A stretch of DNA of 64,000 bases, taken from Herpetosiphon aurantiacus DSM 785 (lineage in GTDB: Bacteria; Chloroflexota; Chloroflexia; Chloroflexales; Herpetosiphonaceae). The DNA lies in NCBI GenBank assembly GCA_000018565.1, contig CP000876.1, positions 124,001-188,000 on the forward strand, written 5' to 3'. Both the position numbers and the translations under genes were made by a program. The notes below the pieces were generated by a model that did no database searches, was not told the DNA's origin, and saw only the letters and a list, made by a program, of their open reading frames with translations. Shown one piece after another: positions 8,027 through 15,312 of this stretch; the stretch's first letter is position 1; the number at the start of each line of letters is the position of its first letter.

Positions 8027-9856
8027 TTACCCCGATTCATGGTGGACTGTCACCGCCAACACCCGATCAAAGCGAAAAGCTCGCTCTTCCTGCCGCAGCT
8101 CGCACCAGCCACGGACTCCGGTGCTGGTCAGTTCGAGCGGGCGAATTGTGCGCGTCGTGATCCGATGCGCTGACGGCGTGTAATAGCGCACCGTCAGCGC
8201 ATGACCCGCCTGAATTGCCTCTCGCACCACCTGTCGTGCATGATCCACCGTGATCTGCGCTCGTGGCTGCTGCCCAACGGCCAGCGGTTCCGCATCAATG
8301 GCCAGCGGCGGCGTGAGGCTAGAGTGCAACCCCTCCCATTGCTCGTCGATCACACATCGCTGCGCAAACGACAGATCGGCGAGCAACTGCTGCGCTTGCC
8401 CTTGGAACGCCGTCGCATGGCTCGGTACGTGCTGCGCCGCAATCCGCAACGCCAACACCAGCGTTTCGACCTCGCGGGGCGGGGCGGACTGGCGCGGCGA
8501 CGGCAACCCCACGGCACGCGCGACCTGGGCCACTGCTTCCGCCGCAATCACCCGGTGGGTTGCCGCCCAGCCCGCCTGCACCACACCCTGCATGCCGCGC
8601 TGCTGCTCCAATACCGTCAACGCCTCAGCACGGCCTTCCACCAGCATCACCTGCCGTAGCCGCACGCGTGGTCGCGCCGCTACCGTGGCCACCACGGACT
8701 CCACCGCTGGTGGCCGGGCGGCATACCACGCATCGAGTGGCTCCCACACCCCCATTAGATCGCCATCCTGCTGCACCCGTGCCGTCACCGCTGCCACGCT
8801 GATCCGCCAGCCATGGTGCGTCGGCTGGCCCCAGTAGGTCGCCCACCACCGCAGTAGCGGGGGCAGATGAGGCGTGGCGGGCAGCAGGAGTCCATCAAAA
8901 GGGGGCGCAGTTACCGTCAACGCTGACCAGCCATGCCAGAACACCCAGCCCTGCGCGAGACTGACCACCCCCGCTGGCTGGAGTACCTGTCGCAGCCACT
9001 GGCCAAACAGCCGCCCGCGCTGGTCGTCCGGCAGCGTGCCCCACGCTGGATGCGCCCAGAGCAGCGCCAGCACATCCCACATCCGCCGTGGGGCGTGATC
9101 GTGCATGAGGGCTTCGAAGGCCTGCCAGAGCGTCGCCCAATCGGGATTGCGCCATGCGGGGAGACCACTGTCCGGCGGGGAACAGCGCACGATCTGGTGT
9201 TGCAGCAGCCGTTCCTGCTCGGCGAGGCTCGCCTGCACCCACGCGATGCCACGCGGGGTCGTGCGCCACTGCTCCAGCCGCAGGACGAGCCAGCCAGCAG
9301 ACTGGGCAAGCGTGCGCGCCATCGATCCGGGTGTCGCGGCAGGCAGTGGCTGAATCGACCCGTGGATGAGCAGCTCGGCGACCGCCTGAAAGAGCGATTG
9401 GAACGATGCGGGGGTGGGCGGTGCGGGCGCGGGACGAACGCGACGCAGCCAGCGGGTCGTATCGCGGAGCAGTACGGTTTGCCGACCTAGCGGCGTGCGG
9501 ATGGGCAGAAGGAAGCCCAAGACCGCCAAACGCTGGAGCGAGGAAAGGCTGGCGAGCGTTGGCCACGGAGCCTGCCAGCGCCAGAGATCAAGGGTATTAG
9601 GGTCGGGGAGGGGATGCTCGCCAGCCCACAGGGCGTGGAGCAGGGCATAATCGGTAGCGGTCAAGGATTGCCGGACCAGCCGACGATAAGCCGGTGTTGT
9701 CCAGTGGCACAGCAGGTCAGTGGCAAGGCCCGCACGGGTTTGGGATGCAAGCCGTTGATAGTGGGTATAATGGGCCAGCGTGCGCAAGGTACGAATGGGC
9801 ACGGCAGCAAACGCGTGGGCGGCGAGGATCTTGACAGGCATGGGAGAATAGGGCAT
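8027..9856 (-). CDS. WYL-domain protein next to the CRISPR array
   Basis: A 609-residue protein. The last 57 residues (about 553-609: ALTVRYYTPSAHR, TIRPLEL, GWCELRQEERAFRFDRV) form a WYL domain, a ligand-binding fold found in transcriptional regulators including several tied to CRISPR loci. The first 500 residues are mostly helical with Trp/Leu-rich repeats and recall helicase-associated winged-helix regions (a weak call). I set the start at ATG 9856 because AAAGGA precedes it by six bases. The longer frame to 10081 would read through CRISPR repeats. It is divergent from the array, with 154 bases between. It probably controls the array or an absent cas operon. A broken paralogue lies at 6762-6890. 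Confidence 0.7.
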   Translation of the reverse strand: MPYSPMPVKILAAHAFAAVPIRTLRTLAHYTHYQRLASQTRAGLATDLLCHWTTPAYRRLVRQSLTATDYALLHALWAGEHPLPDPNTLDLWRWQAPWPTLASLSSLQRLAVLGFLLPIRTPLGRQTVLLRDTTRWLRRVRPAPAPPTPASFQSLFQAVAELLIHGSIQPLPAATPGSMARTLAQSAGWLVLRLEQWRTTPRGIAWVQASLAEQERLLQHQIVRCSPPDSGLPAWRNPDWATLWQAFEALMHDHAPRRMWDVLALLWAHPAWGTLPDDQRGRLFGQWLRQVLQPAGVVSLAQGWVFWHGWSALTVTAPPFDGLLLPATPHLPPLLRWWATYWGQPTHHGWRISVAAVTARVQQDGDLMGVWEPLDAWYAARPPAVESVVATVAARPRVRLRQVMLVEGRAEALTVLEQQRGMQGVVQAGWAATHRVIAAEAVAQVARAVGLPSPRQSAPPREVETLVLALRIAAQHVPSHATAFQGQAQQLLADLSFAQRCVIDEQWEGLHSSLTPPLAIDAEPLAVGQQPRAQITVDHARQVVREAIQAGHALTVRYYTPSAHRITTRTIRPLELTSTGVRGWCELRQEERAFRFDRVLAVTVHHESG

Positions 9857-10010
9857 AACAGGTCCTTTGATCGGACAAGGAATGATCGATGCGACGGCTT
9901 CAAGTTTACCATAATTTTCATCGTGGTGCATGGCACCAATCGCGTGGCATGCATCTCGGCTGGCAATCCACGCGGGGAGCGGCTCGCATTCCAAAAGTGG
10001 ACACAGAGGA
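9857..10010 (+). promoter_or_regulatory. Probable CRISPR leader / divergent promoter region
   Basis: These 154 bases separate the start of the WYL gene from the first intact repeat. Repeats decay at the opposite (13.3 kb) end, so by the usual rule this side is the leader. The repeat's 3' end (GGGGTTTAAAAC) also looks like the 5' handle side of crRNAs read rightward. No clear -10/-35 pair is visible, and the sequence is only mildly AT-rich. Confidence 0.45.
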
Positions 10011-11593
10011 GTAAGAATCATCGCCCCGACGAAGAGGGGTTTAAAACGCGCACTCCCAAACGAAGTCCCAACAAGGATCACCAGGTAAGAATCATCGCCC
10101 CGACGAAGAGGGGTTTAAAACTGTTGTTTCAATCTAAACCAACAAACCAAAACCATTGTAAGAATCATCGCCCCGACGAAGAGGGGTTTAAAACGTAACG
10201 CCGTCATCTCTGCGGCATTGGTAACGAACAACGTAAGAATCATCGCCCCGACGAAGAGGGGTTTAAAACCTGAAATCTCCTGCCATTGGCTGTTTTGAAC
10301 TTACTTGTAAGAATCATCGCCCCGACGAAGAGGGGTTTAAAACCTGAAACCCTAACGGCGCTTCATCGGGTTATTCCAGGTAAGAATCATCGCCCCGACG
10401 AAGAGGGGTTTAAAACTTTATGTATTCTTCAGGCCCATTGCTCGCCAATGTGGTAAGAATCATCGCCCCGACGAAGAGGGGTTTAAAACACCTGGTGGTT
10501 GAAAAGATAAAAGTCTAGTATGAGGCTTGTAAGAATCATCGCCCCGACGAAGAGGGGTTTAAAACACCTGGTGGTTGAAAAGATAAAAGTCTAGTATGAG
10601 GCTTGTAAGAATCATCGCCCCGACGAAGAGGGGTTTAAAACGCGCACTCCCAAACGAAGTCCCAACAAGGATCACCAGGTAAGAATCATCGCCCCGACGA
10701 AGAGGGGTTTAAAACTGTTGTTTCAATCTAAACCAACAAACCAAAACCATTGTAAGAATCATCGCCCCGACGAAGAGGGGTTTAAAACGTAACGCCGTCA
10801 TCTCTGCGGCATTGGTAACGAACAACGTAAGAATCATCGCCCCGACGAAGAGGGGTTTAAAACCTGGAATGGAAATTCTGAGCGCATCCGCAATACTTGC
10901 AAGTAAGAATCATCGCCCCGACGAAGAGGGGTTTAAAACACCTGGTGGTTGAAAAGATAAAAGTCTAGTATGAGGCTTGTAAGAATCATCGCCCCGACGA
11001 AGAGGGGTTTAAAACCATCGCACGACCAACTCTTCCCCCACGACGGAGGGGGTAAGAATCATCGCCCCGACGAAGAGGGGTTTAAAACTTCACAACCGTG
11101 AAGATCAGTTTGACATATTCAGGCGTTTGTAAGAATCATCGCCCCGACGAAGAGGGGTTTAAAACCCGCAGCCGGTCATGTCCATCGTCACTTTGACGGT
11201 TTGTAAGAATCATCGCCCCGACGAAGAGGGGTTTAAAACCCGCCCCATAGTAACCACCCATACTTACTTTGGTCCGGTAAGAATCATCGCCCCGACGAAG
11301 AGGGGTTTAAAACTTGCCTGGCCCGAATTGAACTCAGCATATCGTTTGTAAGAATCATCGCCCCGACGAAGAGGGGTTTAAAACGTCATACTGCAGAAGT
11401 TGCGCAAGCGTGCTCGGAAGGTAAGAATCATCGCCCCGACGAAGAGGGGTTTAAAACTCATGGATCCAATTTCCTGGTTTACATTCCTCTTCGGTAAGAA
11501 TCATCGCCCCGACGAAGAGGGGTTTAAAACATTTGTCGGACTGTTTTGCGCTGAGCGATAGCGCGCTGTAAGAATCATCGCCCCGACGAAGAG

Positions 11594-11904
11594 TATCGTA
11601 TAAACATGTCAAGTGGCGCGAACGAAGCCGCACGATCATGACCGCAGCGCTGCTGCGGTTTTTTTGTTGGTTCTGATGGAGTGCTGGTGTGGGACACCAC
11701 CGAGGGAGTGGCGGAACAGAACCCAGACCATCCGTGGTTAAGCATGGCGAGGTCTCTGCCTCAGCATCGAATCCGGTCTTTATCGGTTCTGGACGACCAT
11801 GGCGCGGTGTCATACATCAAGAACGGTGTCCGGCACCAAGGGGTTTGGCGACATCTGGCCGCCCCGATGGTATCCCACCACCAGCACGCACCGATGGTTC
11901 CCGA
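11594..11904 (-). ncRNA. Candidate bridge RNA / seekRNA region of the IS110 element
   Basis: This is the 311-base non-coding end downstream of the transposase. On the transposase strand it contains AAACCCCT (complement of 11839-11846), identical to the six target bases plus the CT core at the left junction (AAACCC|CT). Known guide RNAs of IS110-family elements carry such a left-target guide. I could not find a matching right-target guide, and one 8-base match could be chance. The call rests on position and on this single match. Confidence 0.4.
11642..11665 (+). terminator. Intrinsic terminator inside the IS, facing the CRISPR array
   Basis: CCGCAGC (11642-11648), loop GCT, GCTGCGG (11652-11658), then seven T. 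It is oriented to stop rightward transcription entering the element from the CRISPR array, so spacers beyond the IS may not be expressed from the leader. Confidence 0.75.
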
Positions 11905-13149
11905 TCACGCCCTGCCGGGCTGATAGGGTTGTTGACTGATCGCCAGTGCAAACAGCAGCCGATTGGCCTTGTTCGCGGCATGAATCAGCGCAACAGCGAG
12001 CGGTTTGCGCCGCGCCCGCGCCGCGAGCCAGCAGGCCCGCACAGGTGGACAATGGCGACTGAGGCTTGCGCCAATGCGGATCAAGGCCTGCCGCAGCGTG
12101 ATCCGGCCAGCCAACGAGGATTGCCCAACGCGGGATCGCACGCCACTGGCATAGATGCTTGGTTCGAGTCCCGCCAGCGACCAGAGGGCTTTGGCCGAGG
12201 TGATTGTGTGGATATCGCCGACCGCCGCCGCATAGCGCGCCGCCAGCACTGGACTCATGCCCGGGATGGAGCACAAGACCGCTGCCCATGAGGCAGCAAC
12301 GAGGGTTTCGGCCTCGGCATGCAGGGCGGCGAGGTGGGTGGCGTGGTGACAATACTGCTGCATCAGGGTGGTCAGGCGAGCCGCTAAGGGTGGCGTTTGC
12401 TCCGGTGGCAACACGACCTGTGCGGCAAGAATGGCGGCGAGGTGGGTGGCGCGACCGATCCCACAGCGCATGCCGAGCGCTTTCAGGCGGGCGCGGATCG
12501 CGGCGACCGAGAGCGACCGCCAGGTATGGGGATCGGGGTGGTGGAGCAGGATGGTCTGGATGATGTGGCGCGTCCATAGGCGCGAGGAGACCAACGGTGT
12601 GCTGGCGGCGTTGCGGCGAGCGACCAAGCCGGGCCAGAGCAGATCGGTCAGGCGCTGGAGGGCGTGGGCGAGCTGGGTAAGGGTCTCCATGGTGGCGGCT
12701 TCTTGGGCGGCCCATGTGCGGAATTGGGCCTGCTGGGGGGAGGGCGGCGACCACGGGCGGCCATGACCATCGCGCACGGCAGCGGCAATGGCATGGCAAT
12801 CGCGGGCATCGGTTTTGCGGAGCCGACCTGCCGTCAGGCGGGTTCGGGCATGGTGCACGGCGGTGGTGTGGACGAGCAGGCAGGTGACGGTGGGCGGGAG
12901 TGCCGCCGTGAGGGCATGCAGCCAGGGGAGATGATAGATACTGGTTGGCTCCATGGCGAGCGCGACCGGGCCAGCAAGCGCAAGCTGGGCGAGGGTGGTG
13001 ATCACCGATTGCAAGGCAGTCGCATCGGTGGTGATGGGGTGGGGTGGAATGATCGGGGTGAGATCGGGCGCAAAGACAGCGAACCAATGCGTATGTTTGG
13101 CGATGTCAAGGGTTGCAATGACGGTCGGTGGTGTGCTAGGATGGCTCAT
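11905..13149 (-). CDS. IS110-family transposase (DEDD RuvC fold plus Tnp domain)
   Basis: 414 residues, usual length for the family. The N-terminal RuvC-like domain has the catalytic acidic residues in order: ATLDIAKHTHWFA (D), ALAMEPTSIY (E), and RKTDARDCHAIA (D-x2-D). The C-terminal transposase_20 domain reads SIPGMSPVLAARYAAAVGD and later AGLEPSIYASG, with the conserved Ser-Gly that acts as nucleophile in these serine/DEDD recombinases. GAGGAG lies seven bases before ATG 13149; an upstream in-frame ATG at 13215 lacks a ribosome site. All catalytic motifs look intact, so the enzyme may be active. It would cut and paste the element with the help of its guide RNA. Confidence 0.93.
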   Translation of the reverse strand: MSHPSTPPTVIATLDIAKHTHWFAVFAPDLTPIIPPHPITTDATALQSVITTLAQLALAGPVALAMEPTSIYHLPWLHALTAALPPTVTCLLVHTTAVHHARTRLTAGRLRKTDARDCHAIAAAVRDGHGRPWSPPSPQQAQFRTWAAQEAATMETLTQLAHALQRLTDLLWPGLVARRNAASTPLVSSRLWTRHIIQTILLHHPDPHTWRSLSVAAIRARLKALGMRCGIGRATHLAAILAAQVVLPPEQTPPLAARLTTLMQQYCHHATHLAALHAEAETLVAASWAAVLCSIPGMSPVLAARYAAAVGDIHTITSAKALWSLAGLEPSIYASGVRSRVGQSSLAGRITLRQALIRIGASLSRHCPPVRACWLAARARRKPLAVALIHAANKANRLLFALAISQQPYQPGRA

Positions 13150-13384
13150 GTGATCCTCCTCAAGGGTCATGGACAAATCAATGCGGCAATGGGGCGAGCA
13201 ATTCCATTGTCGCAATGCATGATTGCATAATTTGTTTATACCAGGGGTTTAAAACATGTAGGCGCGGATCTCTGGATCTTCCGAGAAGTGTAAGAATCAT
13301 CGCCCCGACGAAGAGGAGGGCTGGACGCATTCCTGAGGGGTTTTGGCAGGTTTTTTCGCTCATCCGCGCCACCGCTGGCTGATC

Positions 13385-13406
13385 ACCACGCAACGCGTGG
13401 TTTTTT
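13385..13406 (+). terminator. Intrinsic terminator after the CRISPR array
   Basis: ACCACGC (13385-13391), loop AAC, GCGTGGT (13395-13401), then a T-run to 13406. It lies about 70 bases past the last repeat and would end rightward array transcripts before the exonuclease-like gene. Bases 13407-13579 show no gene. Confidence 0.7.
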
Positions 13407-13579
13407 GTGGGCAGATCCGCCCCATCGCCCGTTATGCGGGTTTGCCGCGCGGACAGCCCTCGCACGGACACCACCGCCATTCCCATGGGCCGCGTTCTGC
13501 GGTATACTGCCCCAAACAGACCACTGTTCCCGTGGGCATCGCCGTGGCACGACCCAACGGGAACTCCAGGGAGTTTTGT

Positions 13580-14542
13580 ATGCGACCTGACCTTCCACTC
13601 CAGCGCTTCCTGGGGTTTGATGACCCCGCCAAACCCGATCACTACGTCACCAAGACCCAACTCGTGGCGCGTGGCCTCATCCCAGGCGATCCTGTCGCCG
13701 TTATCGTTCGGCCTAAACAGCGCAAACCCATCTATCTCTCTGATCGCCACCATGCCATTCCACGCCAGTCGTCTTCCGCCATTCCACGCAGCACCACGAC
13801 GCACCAACCGCCCATCGCCTGTGCCGCATGTGGCACGATGGGCGACCATGATCACCGCATCATCCTTGACTCCTTGCGCACGGATCGTGCGGAACCACCC
13901 GCTCCGGTGTGTGCGGCCTGTTTCGCGGCCTGTGCTGCCGAAGAACGCCGGATGGATGTGCAGGCACTTCGCGCTCAGGCACAGGCGTGGCTCGCGGCGT
14001 GTGTCATCGTGGCGTTGAAGACCACCGGTGACGATGACCCCGATATTCTCGAACTTGGTGTGATTGACCACACCGGCATGGTCTTAATGCAACAACGCGT
14101 CACGCCGCTGTGGGAGCCAGAACCACCTGCCGTTGCGCTCCACGGGAGCACGCTCGCCATGGGTGGCGATGCCCCCGATCTCACGGAGGTTGTGCCCGCC
14201 CTTGCCGCCATCGTGCACGGCAAGACCGTTCTCGTGGCAGAGCAGGACGATATTGACACCCTCATTAACGGTCTCGATATGCGCGATCATGACCCTCGTA
14301 TCCTGCTCGATCATGCCACCTGGTGCGATCTGCTGGAACCCTATAGCGACTGGTTTGGGAATTGGGATGACCGCCGGAGACGCTACCGCTGGGAGCCGCT
14401 GGTTCCGACCCACGACGTGATCGGGGATTGTTTGGCACTCCGTGCTCGCCTTCAGGAGATGGCGGCATGGTCGCTCTATGGTGGCTGCGGCATCGGCGCG
14501 GTAGCCCTGCCTGCCAGCCTCACCCCCTTGATTCCCCACTAG
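13580..14542 (+). CDS. DnaQ-fold exonuclease-like protein with lost catalytic motif
   Basis: A 320-residue protein starting MRPDLPLQRF; GGGAG lies seven bases before ATG 13580, and the frame upstream has no such site. Residues about 75-120 hold paired cysteines (CAACGT, CAACFAAC) that may bind zinc. From about residue 145 there is an RNase T/DnaQ-type fold: VALKTTG aligns with the usual D-x-E-T-T-G motif but both acids are replaced (A and K). LHGSTLAM and VLVAEQDDID resemble motif II, and HDVIGDCLALRARL keeps the H-x4-D of motif III. It is likely a non-catalytic nucleic-acid binding relative. It forms an operon with the next gene, 26 bases downstream. Confidence 0.55.
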   Translation: MRPDLPLQRFLGFDDPAKPDHYVTKTQLVARGLIPGDPVAVIVRPKQRKPIYLSDRHHAIPRQSSSAIPRSTTTHQPPIACAACGTMGDHDHRIILDSLRTDRAEPPAPVCAACFAACAAEERRMDVQALRAQAQAWLAACVIVALKTTGDDDPDILELGVIDHTGMVLMQQRVTPLWEPEPPAVALHGSTLAMGGDAPDLTEVVPALAAIVHGKTVLVAEQDDIDTLINGLDMRDHDPRILLDHATWCDLLEPYSDWFGNWDDRRRRYRWEPLVPTHDVIGDCLALRARLQEMAAWSLYGGCGIGAVALPASLTPLIPH

Positions 14543-14568
14543 CGTCGCGCGCGACGGAGGATAATGGA

Positions 14569-15255
14569 ATGCCACGACGACGACCGAACCCTGGGATCTG
14601 TGCTTGGTGTGGCGAGGTCACTACCCCATCGCGGGTGATAGCCCATCTTGCCGGATGCGCTCCCTATCAGGCCGCGATTGCCGCCGCTGACGAGCGCACC
14701 AGCACCCGCGACACGATCTACCATCTGCGGGCACAGGATGCGCAGACCCCCTTTTTTTGGCTGGATCTTGCGGTGATGGGGACGGCGCGGTTGCACGACC
14801 TCGATCACTATCTGCGGGCGATCTGGCTGGAGTGCTGCGGGCATCTGAGTCAATTTTCGGATGGGCGACGGGGGCCAGCACTCGCCATCGAGCGCCCCAT
14901 CCACACGGTGTTTCAGCCCGGTAGCACCCTGACGCATGTCTATGATTTTGGGACATCCTCAGAAACGACGATCACCTGCCTTGGCACACGGGTGGGCGCG
15001 GCCTTAACGCCGTATCCGATCACCCGCTTGATGCGCAATCAGCCGCCGGACGACCGCTGTACCGTCTGCCAGCAGCCAGCGATATGGTTCTGTGCGTGGT
15101 GCGTCGGTGCGGATACGGCGTGGGAGCCGCGCTGCGATGGCCATGCCGCGATCTATCATGACGCGGCGGATGATGATGCGGAGGTCATTCGGGCCGTGAA
15201 CTCGCCGCGCGTGGGGATGTGTGGCTATAACGGCCCTGCCGAGCCGCCCTATTAA
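14569..15255 (+). CDS. pRiA4b ORF-3-like protein with zinc-finger ends
   Basis: A 228-residue protein; GGAGG lies eight bases before ATG 14569. The N-terminus has CAWCGE and HLAGC, a probable zinc finger. Residues about 60-145 contain LDLAVMGTARLHDLDHYLRA, HLSQF, and LTHVYDFGTSSETTITCL, which match the plasmid pRiA4b ORF-3-like family (L-H-x-L-x2-x-I ... Y-x-Y-D-F-G). A second cysteine cluster (CTVCQQPA, CAWC, C-D-G-H) sits near residues 165-195. Members of this family often lie on plasmids and transposons; the biochemical role is not established. It is co-transcribed with the pseudo-exonuclease and followed by a terminator. Confidence 0.6.
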   Translation: MPRRRPNPGICAWCGEVTTPSRVIAHLAGCAPYQAAIAAADERTSTRDTIYHLRAQDAQTPFFWLDLAVMGTARLHDLDHYLRAIWLECCGHLSQFSDGRRGPALAIERPIHTVFQPGSTLTHVYDFGTSSETTITCLGTRVGAALTPYPITRLMRNQPPDDRCTVCQQPAIWFCAWCVGADTAWEPRCDGHAAIYHDAADDDAEVIRAVNSPRVGMCGYNGPAEPPY

Positions 15256-15282
15256 GGCTACGCTCCTCCGCTGGTAGTTGCG

Positions 15283-15312
15283 ACCATCCGCGAGAACGCG
15301 GGTGGTTTTTTT
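15283..15312 (+). terminator. Intrinsic terminator between convergent genes
   Basis: ACCATCCGCG (15283-15292), loop AGAA, CGCGGGTGGT (15297-15306), then T to 15312. It ends the operon 13580-15255 and touches the stop codon of the convergent C25 peptidase gene at 15311. Confidence 0.8.

Larger units (their letters stand above)
11594..13242 (-). mobile_element. IS110-family (IS1111-like) insertion sequence inside a CRISPR repeat
   Basis: The element is 1649 bases and sits between the dinucleotides AG at 11592-11593 and AG at 13243-13244 (CT on the transposase strand), with the split repeat outside. It has no terminal inverted repeats. GTATAAACA occurs just inside each end in inverted orientation (bases 11598-11606 and 13233-13241), which resembles the subterminal repeats of the IS1111 group. 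The transposase leaves 93 bases upstream and 311 bases of non-coding DNA downstream, the side where IS1111-type elements encode their guide RNA. The junctions are clean and the repeat is otherwise intact, so insertion is recent and precise. Confidence 0.9.
10011..13316 (+). CRISPR. Orphan CRISPR array, 23 repeats, interrupted by an IS110 element
   Basis: A 37-base repeat (begins GTAAGAATCATCGCC, ends GGGGTTTAAAAC, with a short CCCC/GGGG stem) starts at 10011 and recurs every 73-77 bases. Repeat 22 is split: bases 11568-11593 (first 26) and 13245-13255 (last 11) frame a mobile element. One more 34-base spacer (13256-13289) follows, then a terminal repeat that is intact only to 13316. There are 22 spacers of 34-39 bases, 17 of them distinct: spacers 1-3 recur as 9-11, and spacer 7 recurs as 8 and 13. 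Repeats are otherwise identical. No cas gene lies in the window, so the type cannot be assigned, though the repeat end resembles type I-B/III repeats. Transcription is probably rightward. Confidence 0.97.

Noticed and set aside
7768-8040. 90-codon cysteine-rich minus-strand frame
   Set aside because: No ribosome site; its end crosses the C25 fossil in the wrong frame.
9857-10081. N-terminal extension of the WYL gene into the CRISPR repeats
   Set aside because: The extension reads CRISPR repeat as protein and a good ribosome site precedes ATG 9856.
11861-11868. CGCCCCGA in the IS end, also matching the CRISPR repeat
   Set aside because: It matches a part of the repeat that is not next to the insertion point, so it is not a sensible guide; likely chance.
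11810-13087. Long frame of 425 codons overlapping the IS110 transposase on the same strand
   Set aside because: Shadow in another frame of a GC-rich gene; Pro/His/Arg-rich with no motifs, while the other frame has all DEDD residues.
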